A DNA stretch of 64,000 bases from Ampullaceana balthica (Eukaryota; Mollusca; Gastropoda; Lymnaeidae). Both the position numbers and the translations under genes were made by a program. Each line of letters opens with the position of its first letter. Positions within the stretch are counted from its first letter, which is position 1. The notes beneath the pieces are model-generated. The model was not told the DNA's origin and made no database searches. It worked only from the letters and a program-made list of their open reading frames with translations. The stretch covers positions 1,138,414 to 1,202,413 of the forward strand of contig CALYLW010000139.1 of the NCBI GenBank assembly GCA_944989445.1. Direction: 5' to 3'. Positions 22,281 to 34,152 of this stretch are shown here, in pieces.

Positions 22281-24355
22281 CACATGTCTAATGACATTTT
22301 TTTAAATATAAAAAACATTTTATATATAGCTGTATCAAAATATCTGAAATATGTTTCATACATTTAATTAACAGTTGGAAACTAATATCATTTATTAAGA
22401 CAATACACATTAAATAAAAACCCATTCCACTTTAAAAAAAATCATACACAATAATTACATAATATAATAGCAGACACAATAAGCAAAATCGGACACAGTA
22501 AACAATATCAGTCCTTGTCAACAGTATCATACATAATACATAAGTCTTAGACACAATAAAATACATCAGACATAATAAATGAAATCAGATACAATAAACA
22601 ATACTACACTACACTTATCAAACACAGTAGGCAAGAGACTCACAAAACAGCTTTAGACGCTATACAACAAAACACAATAAACATTTTCATAGTCCGTCAA
22701 TAGCAAACGCTTTAAAAATAGTGTAAATATTAAAATAGATAATACTACCAGTGATGTTAAACAAGATCAGACAAGTTCAAAATTTAGAGTTAATTTGAAG
22801 TATTTCACTACACATACACATACATTTTTGAATGTGAGCCTGGAAATAAGCTCCGACACTGTTAGGTTTGATTTTCTTGATATCTTTACTCACATTTCCC
22901 AATTATATTTACACACTCAACAGTCGGGAAGCATGATCAGAATTTAATAATAAGAGGAAACGGTGAAAACTGTTTTAGAGATCTGATAATTGGAGAAAGA
23001 ATATGCAATGTCACACGCGTAAACATAGAATCGGTAACAAAGGATGCCGCGGCTCCAGTAGAAGAACTTCCGAACTCTGGACCCAAATAATCTTAACAAA
23101 GTTAGCAAATATATTCTGTGTATCAGGGGCAATGTATGGGTAGCAAGGACCTTGTCTGGAAATGGAGAGTTTGGGGATAAGGGATTATGTCTGGGAATAC
23201 TCGACTATGTGTACGAGTATGAATGACATATTCTGGGTATCAGGGAGCCAATGTGGATGTCAGGACCTATATATAGTATTATTATCATGGCACTAGTCCT
23301 TGTATCAGGGAGCCAATGTGGATGTCAGGGCCTATATATAGTATTATTATCATTGCACTAGTCCTAGTATCCGGGACCTATAGTATGGTTATCAAGGTTC
23401 TAGTTTTGATATCAGGCACCTATGTCTATAGGTATCAGGTACTTCTTTGAATATCCTGGGGAAAGTCTGGATTGCAGCAACAATGTCATGTGTACAATGC
23501 ATTGCTCAGCATTTGTGGAGATTACATGGGTTCAAGGACAATAAATGAGACAAGTTAAAATATTGTTTAAAGTTTAAGGTGACTTTCTGGCGTTCGGTCA
23601 GCCTTTTAGTGATACGATGCTAGAATCTCTCTTGTTCGAAATGACTGCGTAGTTTATAATGGCCAATGTGTTCAATAGACGCTGACCTCATTCTACACTC
23701 TAAGGCTATATTCTATGGCCAATGATAGGAATTTAGCTCCAGCTTAAGCCATTCAGCCTGTAATTCGCCGTGCGCTACTAAACACAGAAATTGAAATAAG
23801 AGAAGTTCCTCGCCCCGTGAGATCGCCTGTCGCCCTGACCTCCGTCACTTTTTTTCTCTTCATGCAACTCCCTACTCCCGCTTTCCTTACACTCTATCCG
23901 ACCATCTACCTCGTCCCTACCCGCGTCATATAACTTTTAAGTTAGATTCAATAGTTACATTTAAAACAGGTTGAACCCTATTTCCGGGAAATGGCCATTT
24001 TTTTTAGATTTTAAAATTATATTTAACGCCATAAATTATGGACCCCATAAACAAAATAATACTTCCTTTCCAAAGTTCATAACAGATGGGTACTGCAACA
24101 CAAAGGTAACCCATACTTACCACTGAAACATAATTTGACATTTTAGTTTTCTTTATGGGTTTGGGGAAACTTTAAGATTAGTTTAACCAAATGTTTCGAA
24201 CTCTCATAGGTTAAATCCGGCCATTAAATGGCTAGTCTGTAGTCTAAGGCAAGGGATACACAATCTGGGATTTTTTACAAGACATTCGCAAAAAAAAATA
24301 ATCCTGTTATTTACGTCATACGCACAGGGTTCTTGCTTCACGCAGCTCTTTATTC
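22281..24355. other. Non-coding stretch, no gene recognised
   Basis: 22450-22690 is rich in acacaataa-type words. 23241-23390 holds a direct duplication of about 92 bp (gggagccaatgtggatgtca and cctatatatagtattattat in both copies). The remainder is AT-rich with spurious short frames. Confidence 0.5.
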
Positions 24356-24621
24356 GTCTCCCACCCTGTACACCAATAGTTGATCCCATCAATACAAACG
24401 TCTCCCACCCTGTACACCAATAGTTGATCCCATCACTACAAACGTCTCCCACCCTGTACACCAATAGTTGATCCCATCAGTACAAACGTCTCCCACCCTG
24501 TACACCAATAGTTGATCCCATCACTACAAACGTCTCCCACCCTGTACACCAATAGTTGATCCCATCACTACAAACGTCTCCCACCCTGTACACCAATAGC
24601 TGACCTCATCACTACAAACGC
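24356..24621 (+). repeat. Minisatellite, 44-bp unit, 6 copies
   Basis: The unit is cgtctcccaccctgtacacc followed by aatagttgatcccatcacta and caaa, almost perfect for the first five and diverged in the sixth (aatagctgacctcatc). Non-coding. Confidence 0.94.
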
Positions 24622-25239
24622 GTTAGTTCTCACATCCAAAACTCCAAACAAACCACAGCAACAACAATACAATTCATCTCTGCACAAATTACGTTCACTG
24701 ACAAAAATCTATATAGATGACGGGGACTCAGCTAACGACGTTACATTGATTAGTTAGGTGGGGTTTTTTTTAACTACATCATTTAGCTACACACACATGT
24801 ATTGTGTAGTTATGTTTGAAATGTATCGGCCGTGGCAAACAAAATTAAAAAAATTCTTTCTTTATTCAATGGTAATAAACTCCTATACATGAGCACAAAA
24901 TAGGGCTTCTTGTACACATTGTGTCGTAACACTGATAATTGAAGACAACCTACTGCTACTCTCACACATTGTGACAGAGCGCTGTCATATGAACACATAT
25001 CTAGCTACATTCACATATCGTGACATAAGAAAGACAATAGGTGAAAACGATTTGCTCCATTTTCATATACATTTTGTATTTCTTACTTTTCATGCACATG
25101 AAATTAGATTATTTCAGTGCATTTTCTTGAGAATTAACAAATTGCGATTTAATGGAAAATGTGGCATTGTAAAAGCAAGTTTCGTTTAACCAAATATTGT
25201 ATCAATTTTATCAAAGAGAGATGAGTCGTGGAAGGGAGA
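24622..25239. other. Non-coding stretch, nothing recognised
   Basis: Unique-looking AT-rich sequence. Short frames on both strands around 24810-25189 lack recognisable features. Confidence 0.5.
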
Positions 25240-25242
25240 TAA

Positions 25243-25516
25243 GGGGCCGTCCATAAAGTACGTCACGCTCCAGAGGGGGGAAGGGGGTGCAAGAAAGTGT
25301 GACAGTTTGTGACAGGGGGAGGAGGGGTCAGGCCATGTGTGACGTCACTGTGTTTTATATTAAATTTTAATTATTTTGTTAATAAAAACAACATTTTTGT
25401 TCGAAAGTGTGACGTACTTTAGGGGGTGGTGTCCGAGATTTGTGACAGTTTGTGACAGGGGGAGGGGGGAGTTAAAAATGGTCAAAAATAGCGTGCCGTA
25501 CTTTATGGACGGCCCC
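25243..25516 (+). mobile_element. TAA-duplicating MITE, complete copy (PIF/Harbinger-like?)
   Basis: The inverted ends GGGGCCGTCCATAAAGTACG and CGTACTTTATGGACGGCCCC are perfect over 20 bases, flanked by taa on both sides (25240-25242 and 25517-25519). The 3-bp TWA duplication is a hallmark of PIF/Harbinger elements, hence the tentative class. The interior has two inverted gtgacagtttgtgacaggg blocks around an AT-rich centre. 274 bp, non-coding. Other copies: 34.15, 34.97 (fragment), 54.26 and 63.95 kb. Confidence 0.85.
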
Positions 25517-25592
25517 TAATATAACTGAGCTCTTTGCGCATAATTTCCTCTGATGACGTTTATTTGGCGTTTATTTTGGGCACAAAACCACG

Positions 25593-25661
25593 TTAAAACA
25601 TGATGTTAAAACATGATGTTAAAACATGATGTTAAAACATGATGTTAAAACATGATGTTAA
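25593..25661 (+). repeat. Short tandem repeat, 13-bp unit, 5 copies
   Basis: aaaacatgatgtt repeated perfectly; the unit itself is partly palindromic (aacatgatgtt). Confidence 0.95.
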
Positions 25662-26299
25662 AAGCAGATAGAAATGTTTTCAAAAACTAATTATTAAACA
25701 AAATAGAATTATTGTGTATGGCTTCTGAGGTAAATTGTTTTTGATTTTGGGAAAGTGACTGTGTCTAGATATGTGAAACCAAATTTTATTTACATTTTTT
25801 TAATGAATTAACCGTCATTTATTTCAAACTCAAATTTTAAATCACTCGTTGCAAATTACTTTGTCATTTGAAGTCTAGTACGGTGGACTAAAGAAAATAA
25901 TTTTGCAAAACCTAGTTATTTTTATGTTAATCATTTACATTTATAACGTATTCAATATTAGTAAAGATGTAGGAATGCACAAACTACATTCTATTCACAT
26001 ATAACATATAAAGATTGTCTTTTGCGGTATTGATAGAGCCCTTTGCAGTCCCAAAAGAGCCTTCTGCGGGCTGAATAGGGTTTCTCCTTGTTAAAGCTAA
26101 GCACCATTGACCAGTTTATTTATGGATTCCAGGTCAAGGTCATTTCAGGATAGCCAAATCCAGGTCCTGAGTTCTAGAGAAAAATCTAATAGTTTGGCCA
26201 GAGGCCGGTCTGTTCAGAATTTGAGAATGGCGTGTGTTTATATAAGGACACAGAACTGAGATTCACAAACCTCAAATATCGTTAGTCTACAGAAAATAG
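25662..26299. other. Non-coding stretch, nothing recognised
   Basis: AT-rich spacer; no frame, RNA or element end supported. Confidence 0.5.
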
Positions 26300-27040
26300 C
26301 TTGAAGTTACTTAAGTTATTGAAACGTGTGGTCAGTTCTGATTGTGTGGTCAGTTCCGATTGTGTGGTCAATTCTGTGATTGTTTGTGACTAGCGATTGT
26401 GATGTTGTATGGCCTTTTTGTTGAATGTGTGTGATTAGTTCTTCCCTTGCGTGTAACTTGTACTGTGATAATGTGAGATTGTGATTGCGTGAATAGGTCT
26501 GTGAGATTGTGATTGCGTGACTAGATCTGTGAGATTGTGATTGCGTGACTAGGCCTGTGACTTTTTTTACCCAAGTGTTTGTGCAGATTGTGTGTGACTA
26601 GCACTTTGATAGATAGTGGCTTATAGTGCTGTGATTGTGTGATGTTGGTTGTATGATTGTGTGGGATTAGTTGTATTATTGTGTGAGATTAGTTGTATGA
26701 TTGTGTGAGATTAGTTGTATGATTGTGTGAGCCTTGTGACATGAGTATGTGTGACTAGTACTTTGATAGACAGTGGCTTATAGTGATGTGATTGTGTGAA
26801 ATTAGTTGTATGATTGTGTGAGCCTTGTGACATGAGTATGTGTGACTAGTACTTTGATAGACAGTGGCTTATAGTGATGTGATTGTGTGAGATTGGTTGT
26901 ATGATTGTGCGAGCCTTGTTACATGATTGTGTGTGACTAGTACTTCGATTGACAGTGGCTTATACTGCTGTGATTGTGTGAGATTAGTTGTATGATTTTG
27001 TGAGCCTTGTGACATGAGTGTGTGTGACTAGCTTTATGCT
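26300..27040 (+). repeat. GT-rich complex minisatellite, about 92-bp higher-order unit
   Basis: Short tgtgattgtgtga-type words make up the region, and from about 26560 a longer unit recurs about four times: gactagtactttgatagaca, gtggcttatagtgatgtgat, tagttgtatgattgtgtgag, ccttgtgacatgag. The left half is more degenerate. Non-coding. Confidence 0.85.
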
Positions 27041-27132
27041 TGTGTTTGTCGTCTCAGATGTTTTTTCTTTCTTTCAGAATGTATATGCATCTTTAAATGG
27101 ATACTTATAAGCTTGAGAATTACGTATCGAGA

Positions 27133-27282
27133 CGTTGTAGATAGAATATAAAGAAGTTGTGAATGGTATATAAAGAGGTTGTGAATGGTATATAAAGAGG
27201 TTGTGAATGGGATATAAAGAGGTTGTGAATGGGATATAAAGAGGTTGTGAATGGGATATAAAGAGGTTGTGAATGGAGTTTG
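27133..27282 (+). repeat. Minisatellite, 22-bp unit, about 7 copies
   Basis: The unit is gaggttgtgaatgggatata plus aa. The complement lacks stops, giving overlapping minus-strand frames of about 90 codons with no support as genes. Confidence 0.93.
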
Positions 27283-27661
27283 TATAGAATATAGAAGTTC
27301 CAAATTTGCCAAGGGGATTTTTTAAAAAATATCGGTGATGGTAGCCCAAGATGGCCGCCAATACTGGGGCATTATAATCTTTTTACCACTGGCTCCTAAT
27401 TTGATTATTTTGTTTGGTTCAATACAGCGGCGTCGATGGTATAACTGTGGGTAGCTGGTGGGATCGATGGGTCGTTATTTGAAGGCGGCGCCCTCTCATC
27501 CCACTCATGGCCCAGTTTCAACCATTCATTCAATGAGAGCTGACGTCAGGTCGTGCTAAATGAAATTGGAAGTGTTTGGAAGAGAGTGATGCCCCCTAAC
27601 GGAAAACTTTCAACGCTATTTATTGAGAATTTTAACATTTTCTAAAGGGTTGGGATGACAT
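27283..27661. other. Non-coding stretch, nothing recognised
   Basis: Unique-looking sequence with aagatggccgcc at about 27350 (which resembles a YY1-type word by chance); no gene supported. Confidence 0.4.
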
Positions 27662-27780
27662 CAATGTTCCCTCTAGAGTTCTTTAGTCCGTGTGCAAAAT
27701 GACAAGCACGTGTGTAAAGTTGGACAGCGTCCATTTTTTGTCCAAATGTTTACACCCCACTGACACAGAAGGTAACATTG
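27662..27780. mobile_element. hAT-like MITE family E, short copy
   Basis: The left end CAATGTTCCCTCTAG and right end GGTAACATTG are inverted, and the interior has the family's gtgtgcaaaatg and gtgtgtaaagt blocks. 119 bp, probably internally deleted relative to the 175-bp copy at 4.6 kb. No clear TSD. Confidence 0.6.
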
Positions 27781-27879
27781 GCCGGCATCTTGCTGGATAA
27801 GCTACAAAGACGTTAAATAGTGTTTGCCTGGTATCTTCTTAAATATGTTACAAAGATACATTGGGTTGGCATCATGTTA

Positions 27880-28052
27880 TTTTATCTGACTGATCAACAA
27901 TGTTATTTTATCTGACTGACCACCAATGGTATTTATTATCTGTCTGACCAGCAACGTTATTTTATCTGACTGACCAACAATGTTATTTTATCTTACTGAC
28001 CATCAATGATATTCATCTGACTGACCATTAATGTTGTTTTTATCTGAGTTAT
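27880..28052 (+). repeat. Degenerate minisatellite, about 25-29-bp unit, 6 copies
   Basis: Units of aatgttattttatctgactg plus accaac, with variable lengths and substitutions. Non-coding. Confidence 0.85.
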
Positions 28053-28335
28053 TTACATATCATTTATATTTTGTGTGCGGGAGACGATGAAATGCCCCTG
28101 CAGCAAGTGGAAGGGGGTAACACTTTGATGGTATTCGATAAACAGATTGAACTATACTTGACGGCTGAGATTAATTGTACCCATGGGAGTGAGCTGAATA
28201 TGGATGAGTCCATTGACAGGAATCCTGCCTCCTGAATCATGTGCTCCCCATTTTAGAAATGAACTCTCTCAAGCATAGCTCACCCCCCCCCCAAACGTAA
28301 GGTTCACTCTTTACTCCATCTTCTACCCATGGCTT

Positions 28336-28544
28336 TTGGCGTTACTCAACATATTTAGGATATACTCTGCTCTCTGCCTATAGCTTTAGGCATTACTCAA
28401 CATATTTAGGATATACTCTGCTCTCTGCCTATAGCTTTTGGCGTTACTCAACATATTTAGGATATACTCTGCTCTCTGCCTATAGCTTTAGGCATTACTC
28501 AACATATTTAGGATATACTCTGCTCTCTGCCTATAGCTTTAGGG
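28336..28544 (+). repeat. Minisatellite, 51-bp unit, about 4 copies, interrupted by hAT
   Basis: The unit is ggcattactcaacatattta, ggatatactctgctctctgc, ctatagcttta. The last unit stops at ctttaggg (28537-28544) where the 1.6-kb hAT element begins. The sequence after that element (30153 on: ctttaagggttactctac) continues the same unit. Confidence 0.93.
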
Positions 28545-28682
28545 TAGACCCCTCAGCCGACGCCGCAAAATGTTTGTCCGCCGAAAATCCGCCGGAAAAT
28601 ATGCTGCGCGCCGCATTAGCCGCCGTATTTTGTCCGCCGAAAATGAACGAGCCGCCGCAGTCAAAAACTGATGACTTTTAAG

Positions 28683-29368
28683 GGTGATCCTGAAGTTTAA
28701 GCACGTAAATTTTCTCTCTGCGAATTTTAATTTACTTATGAGAACTCTCATTTTTAATTTATTAAATGCATTTATACATGTTATATTTTAGTTATTACAG
28801 CACTAATTTGTAAGGGTTTTCAATTTATAAGGCTTTTTCGGCCCTTGACGCTATATAATCGGAGTAGGATACATCATTTTGTTGATCTAGCATCCTGCAA
28901 GTCAGATTTTGTTTTTACGTAGAACGACTCATGCTAAAATAAATTTACTGACTGAAGAAGTTTTTTTTTAAAAAGTTTCATTCATCTATTTTAAAATTCT
29001 TCGAAGATCAATAATGATTTTAATGAAAATGTCATGTTTTATTTCCTTACTAGATGTTCGATTCTTTTTTGTTTGTTTGTAAGTGAGAAAATGTAATTTG
29101 GCCTCTTGCTGTGACAACCCTGCAAGTAGGGTGCTAGATAAACAAAATGGATGTATCCTACTCTACTCTGATTATGTAGCGTCAAGGGCCGAAAACAGCC
29201 TTATAAATTAAAAACCCTTACAAATTAGCGCTATAATAGCTAAAATATAACATATATAAATGCATTTAATAAATTAAAAACGAAAGTTCTCACGAGAAAA
29301 TTAAAATTCGAAGTGAAATAATATGTGTGCCAAGACTGCAGGATTACCTTTTTACGTCACACCATTTC
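28683..29368. repeat. Long inverted repeat inside the hAT element
   Basis: The arm at about 28683-28892 is complementary to about 29150-29368 with scattered mismatches: for example gacgctatataatcggagta on the left against tgattatgtagcgtcaaggg on the right, and ttaatttattaaatgcattt on the left against its complement near 29262. The loop is about 255 bases. A transcript would fold into a hairpin of about 200 bp. Arm limits are by eye. Confidence 0.8.
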
Positions 29369-29411
29369 TAATGTAACAATTCTTTATGACTATACTATAT
29401 GATGATTTTAG

Positions 29412-29978
29412 GTGAACTCAAATGTCAGCAAATGTCATCTAAACCGGGAAGAGATGCAGTTCATTAAAAAGCTACAAGTAAAACCTAAACCGCCTTGCCT
29501 ACATGGAAATTCTAAAGCACAATGCTGGAAATATTTTTGTGGCCTGTTCTCTGCTGATGGGAGAAATTTAGACGAAGATCGAGTTTATTATCAGCTGTGT
29601 CTCACTCCTCAGCAGTCATTGGGTGACAAGGGTCACATTTCAAAAGTAAACAATTTTGCCGCAATTACATCAAGTGGCATTATGAATCTTCACCTAAGTG
29701 TCAAGCACAATGTATCAGTACAAAGTCAAGAGAAGTCAAATACAATTTTGGGATATTTCCTAAAGTATAGAGAAGGCTACAGTCAATCTCAGGCAACATA
29801 AAGTCATGAAATTACAAGAGATATCGGTATCTGGTTCTGTAGAGACTTGCTCGCCTTTGAAAATGTGGCTAAAGATGGTTTTGTTGACTTCTTCAAAATT
29901 AATTGCCCATCTCTCAACATACCGGCACCTGTAACACTTGCTGGAACAGCCCTGGATGATGTTTACGAATATTTCGTA
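29412..29978 (+). pseudogene. hAT transposase N-terminal part with one in-frame stop
   Basis: The first 129 codons resemble a BED-type zinc finger region: W39-K-Y-F42, then Y60-x2-C63 (the first expected Cys is Tyr), and H94-x4-H99 in MNLHLSVKHN. A TAA follows at 29799-29801; the same frame then reads HEITRDIGIWFCRDLLAFEN and GFVDFFKINCPSLNIPAPVT, matching the hAT pattern (E..GF..ff...P...iP...tl). The frame opens at GTG right after a tttttag-like acceptor, with a stop immediately upstream, so an intron boundary is possible. The frame after 29978 is element terminus, not protein. Confidence 0.75.
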
Positions 29979-30160
29979 ATTAGCCGAAAATCAGCTGCAA
30001 ATGTCAATTTACGGAGAAATCCGGCTAATCCGGATATCAGCCGAAAAATTATGTCAGCCAGCCGAAATTTAAAAACCCGACTAATCCGAATATCAGCCGA
30101 AAAATTCCGTCAGCCAGCCGAAATTTAAAAAAAAATTCGGCTGGCAGGTCTACTTTAAGG

Positions 30161-30858
30161 GTTACTCTACTTAATAATGCTTATGAATTACTCTACAGAT
30201 GTACGAATTATCACACACACACACACACACCCATACACACTCAGCCTAAAGCTGTATGGAAATACAATTGCGTAAACAATAGTGTTATTCTTTGCCATGT
30301 CCATATCGATCTGTTATTCGAGCTGCTATTTCAATTATATTTCGAAAGTTTTTGTTTAACTTTTTTTTACAAATAATCTTTAATTAACCTGGTAAAAAAA
30401 CAAAGCGTTCGATTTCACGTTCTCTAATGATACTTTTCAGATAGGGAGCGGTTTCACTTGCTGAAATGCTTGTTGCAGACATTTTTTTGCTGCCATATGG
30501 CGTATCTCTGTGACACCAGAGGTTGGCTCTCAACAGATTTTTTAAAAAACCTTTCTGTCTTTAAGGCCTATGTATTTGTTTTATAACTCAAAATCTTACA
30601 AGAAATTGTTTCAGTGATCTTTCAGTAATGCAACATTTCCCTGTGAATATTCGTCATCCAATGAAAATTTAAAAAAAAACAAAATGTTGACCTTGACAAT
30701 ACATGTTAATGTTTTATTTCGACCCTTCCATAGTCACACTGCACATAGCTGGGTTCATTCTCTTATTCTCTTCCGCCCCTAATTTTTTTTAATAAGCTCG
30801 TCCACTTACTGGTGGTTTCTTAAATTTCTCTTGCTCTTATCTGGGAACCCACGTTGTA
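30161..30858. other. Non-coding stretch with a CA microsatellite
   Basis: The CA run is at 30211-30231. The rest is AT-rich, with no reading frame or element end supported. Confidence 0.5.
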
Positions 30859-30861
30859 TCT

Positions 30862-31090
30862 GGATAGTGAAGTCAATAGTGCGCTCGCCTCACGAGCTGA
30901 GGGGCGTGGGATCTAGCCCCCGTTAAAGCCACAATAAAAATGTTGATGAATGACTATCGCTATAAAGTCCTCCGCTGACCTGAAGAGGAGATGGGCGCCG
31001 CCAAGGTCTACCAACCCGAGAAACTTCTAATGGAAACATTAGGACCCCCTTCGACCACGAGGTTATGGGACACAAAACAACAACAACATT
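30862..31090 (+). mobile_element. SINE group 2, complete-looking copy
   Basis: A tRNA-like head is visible as agtcaatagtgcgctcgcct (A-box area) and gggcgtgggatctagccccc (degenerate B-box), then a body with aaagccacaataaaaatg, gatgggcgccgccaaggtct and gacccccttcgaccacgagg, ending in a caacaacaacaa tail. The truncated minus-strand copy at 18.66-18.79 kb shares the body. No target-site duplication was recognised. Confidence 0.75.
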
Positions 31091-32900
31091 GCAGCTGAGA
31101 GGTGATTTTCACTGTTGCTTGTTCGCCAAAAAACGTTTCAATCCGACATGTTTGTTGTTTTTTTTGTTTGATCCATTATTTTGCTATGCATTGCTTGACT
31201 AATAACTGTGTAACTTCACACGCACTGCATACCCCGCAAAAGTGCAGTAAATAAACTCACTGACTGTTCCTTCAAATCAGGGCAAATAAACACGCATGAG
31301 AATATCCTTGTAGGCACAGAACGCAATTAGCAGAGACTCGCACTTGTGCTGCGGTATTAACTTGGTGTCCTTGCGTGCAAAAACTAAGTGACAATGACGA
31401 TCGGTTTATTTCGCCTGAGATAATTAATGTCGACAGCCACGTCTTCAAGCTTGATCAACATTTAACTAATTCATTATTCTGCTAACTTATTTTCACATCT
31501 CATTATTGTTCTAACTTATTATTCTCCTAAATCATTTTTGTTAAAAATCATTACTGCATTTTAAAAAATTGCAAATATTGATTTTTTTGTAGTTGATTTT
31601 TCTTCATTGTTATTTATATCTCTGCTGTCACAGGTGTATTTCTGAATTCAGTCAGATCGATAGATCTGTGACCTATTCAAATAACACACGGGGACGACGT
31701 GTTTACTACGTAACATATCATGGGTCGACATTTCTCGCAGCGTTTTCAGGTGAGCCCTGTTGAGATGACAAGCGCCTCCTTTATTTAGTTAGTTTATAGT
31801 TGGACCTCAGAAGTTGTTTTTTCTTTCCTAGAGATTTAAGCGATATCGCGTTTAGAGAATATAATACGATATCCGGCATTGAGAGGTACACATTTAGTTT
31901 GAGGTTTAGTATGAGTTGTTGTTTTTTTTTGTGTGTGTTGTTGTTGGGTTTTTTTGGTGTGGGTGGTGAACTTTATATAACAAGGAATGTTCTGTATCTA
32001 CAATGTAAGTGATACATCAGTGATTGCCATGTGTTATGGTGTTTATTTTTTTTGGGTCTAGGTCTAGTTGCGTGAACTACTTTTTATTTTAGTTTCACGC
32101 TAGATAGGTATCAAGTACGATGTAGATGGGAAGACGTGACTTCTGGATGCAAATAACTATGTCAGAATGTTCAACATTCTGAATGTTCCCACAATGGATG
32201 GACACAGGAGGAAGTCTCTTGGCGTGCGCTCCTTTGAATCGACGGCACTTTGAATTTTTTTAAAGAATGTGAAAATAAAGAAAACTTTATGAAAAATGTG
32301 AAGACCTTTTTTCTTTTATTTGATAGAGTATTTCAACGTCAGAGTGCAACGAGCGATCTAGCCTAGCAAGGATGTTGTTATCGCTATGGAAGAAAGCATT
32401 CAATCATTCATTATAAGAATTGGCACAAGGTATATCAACGAAAAAGTAATCTGCACGTGCCAGAATGTTATAATGGAAATGTCACACTGATCGAGGGGCG
32501 TGGCAGAAATGGCAGACGTTAAGTCGTAATGAATTGAAAGGCCCCACAATAACATGCACTGCAAGACGTTGGAGAACATAATCTAAATTATAAACAAACA
32601 AAATGGAAATGAGGACAAGTGCCAAGGGAAACAGTGTTGTTATTTAAATCTACGGAATTAATCACTTGCTAAAAGCATAAAACATGGAATCTAACATTTA
32701 TTCGTTTCGTGTGTTGTCTCTTCTTCTATGTGTTTCTGACCGCATTTGCATATACCCACTTCGTTCCTTTTCCATCAAACTTTTGCACTTAATGAAACAT
32801 TTCTTTTTAATGATTGACGTAGCTTATGTATAACGTACTGTCATTTATGTGGTTATTATGACATCAATGATTTTTTCATTAGTATATGTATGTTATTATC
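31091..32900. other. Non-coding stretch, no gene recognised
   Basis: Frames such as 31800-32012 are T/G-rich and featureless. The stretch contains a gttgttgttgggttttttt run near 31940. No element ends identified. Confidence 0.5.
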
Positions 32901-32903
32901 TCC

Positions 32904-32978
32904 ATGTAAAGTGCCGTGACCCCGCTCCTTGCTGGAATACAGCGCTATATAAATTATCAATTTATTATTATTATTATT
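32904..32978 (-). repeat. Interspersed repeat family G, copy 1, with ATT microsatellite
   Basis: The minus strand reads a taa-repeat, then aattgataatttatatagcg, ctgtattccagcaaggagcg, gggtcacggcactttacatg and gagataataac. It matches the plus-strand copy at 63.66-63.78 kb over its length. The microsatellite plus short conserved body suggests a small mobile element with a trinucleotide tail; the class is not recognised. Confidence 0.65.
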
Positions 32979-33205
32979 AATTATCACGCAATTGGATTTG
33001 TTCAACACGATTCATAGTTTATAGGAGTGACATGATGACAAAAACAGATCCATATTTTGTCACAAATCGTTTCATTGGAGGATATGTGACATTAACTGTG
33101 TCCCTTCACAGCGCCACATGTATGTGCCACACACTTCGATTCTTGCTTATCACTTTACTCTCGGATATGTGTGCATTACTTCGTGTTTTGAGTTACGAAG
33201 ACAGA

Positions 33206-33872
33206 CAATGGCAGTGTCATAACAAATTTTGTCAAGGGTTTTTTAACGCAAATTCCCTTGGGACAAATTGCGTTTATAATATATTTGAAATGTCCGGCCT
33301 GTCTGTTCGAGCTTTGAACAGCATCTCTTCCTGAACCATACCAGATAGATGGTTCGGGTCTTTTGCAAATATGTTAAGGAGGTCCCAAGGATGTAAACGG
33401 GCCAAAAAATTACCGAAAATGTTTTATGTATTTCCTGGAAAATAATTTTTTAAATCTAAAAATTATCAGTATTTTGTCAATTTCTCGCCAACCATAACAT
33501 CTAGCGGGTTGAAACAAACGCCAAACAATAGCTAATAATATTTAGAACAAAATTGGAGAAGGAATTTGTTTTTAAATCTATTTTCGTTTGACTCCCGTAA
33601 TTATAGCAGTAATAAGTAGATAGCAATTTTTTTGTTTATTTTCAGAATTATTGATTTGAAATGACTTTTAATGTAATCTAGAATGATAGTTAATGGGGTT
33701 TTCACGCTTTGTGAATGCTAATGTTAGACTGTTGCGTGGTGCGCATAATATTGACACATTCTTGGTGTGATGTAACGTGAGGGGATCTAGAATGATTTCC
33801 CTTCAATAAAAAAACTCGGATATTCTTTGTTGGTATATCCGATTAAATACTCATTCGAGTTTTTATTACTTG
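33206..33872 (+). repeat. Interspersed repeat family B, copy 2
   Basis: It starts near gtgtcataacaaattttgtc and the hairpin aacgcaaattcccttggg.. attgcgtt, then ctgaaccataccagataga, aggaggtcccaaggatgta and gggccaaaaaattaccga, later gtggtgcgcataatattgac, and ends with tactcattcgagtttttatt. It is collinear with 13.79-14.49 kb. A small frame at 33032-33334 crosses its start and is not convincing. Confidence 0.6.
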
Positions 33873-34152
33873 TTTCCTTATATAAATAAAGTGACAATCT
33901 GGAAGCGTTAGTAACAATCGAAAAAAAAACAACTTCACAGCAAACAATCATGCGCTCGATTGGAAACTCAGATCGAAAAGCATTTTATAATCCCTTAGCT
34001 CTACACTCTACGCGGTCCACTTTGGTCTAGTAATTGATCTAGTAATTAATAATATTGAGCGATGACTCCTCCAACAAAGTCCCACCCATGTCCCGCAGCC
34101 ATGGCTTTAACAGCTAACTTGAGACTTGAGAGGCAGCTGGAAAGAAGTGCAT

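Larger units (their letters stand above)
28545..30152 (+). mobile_element. 1.6-kb hAT transposon, decayed, inserted in a minisatellite
   Basis: Ends TAGACCCCTCAGCCG and CGGCTGGCAGGTCTA are inverted with few mismatches. Flanks are ctttaggg (28537-28544) and ctttaagg (30153-30160), seven of eight bases alike. Both subterminal regions contain many gccgaaaat/cagccgaaa repeats, typical transposase binding clusters. Inside are a long inverted repeat (28.68-29.37 kb) and a broken transposase frame (29.41-29.98 kb). Much of a full transposase, including the catalytic core and dimerisation domain, is absent, so this copy is internally deleted and inactive. Confidence 0.85.

Noticed and set aside
29979..30128. 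Continuation of the hAT frame past residue DVYE
   Set aside because: It translates the subterminal gccgaaaat repeats of the element end and has no resemblance to transposase.
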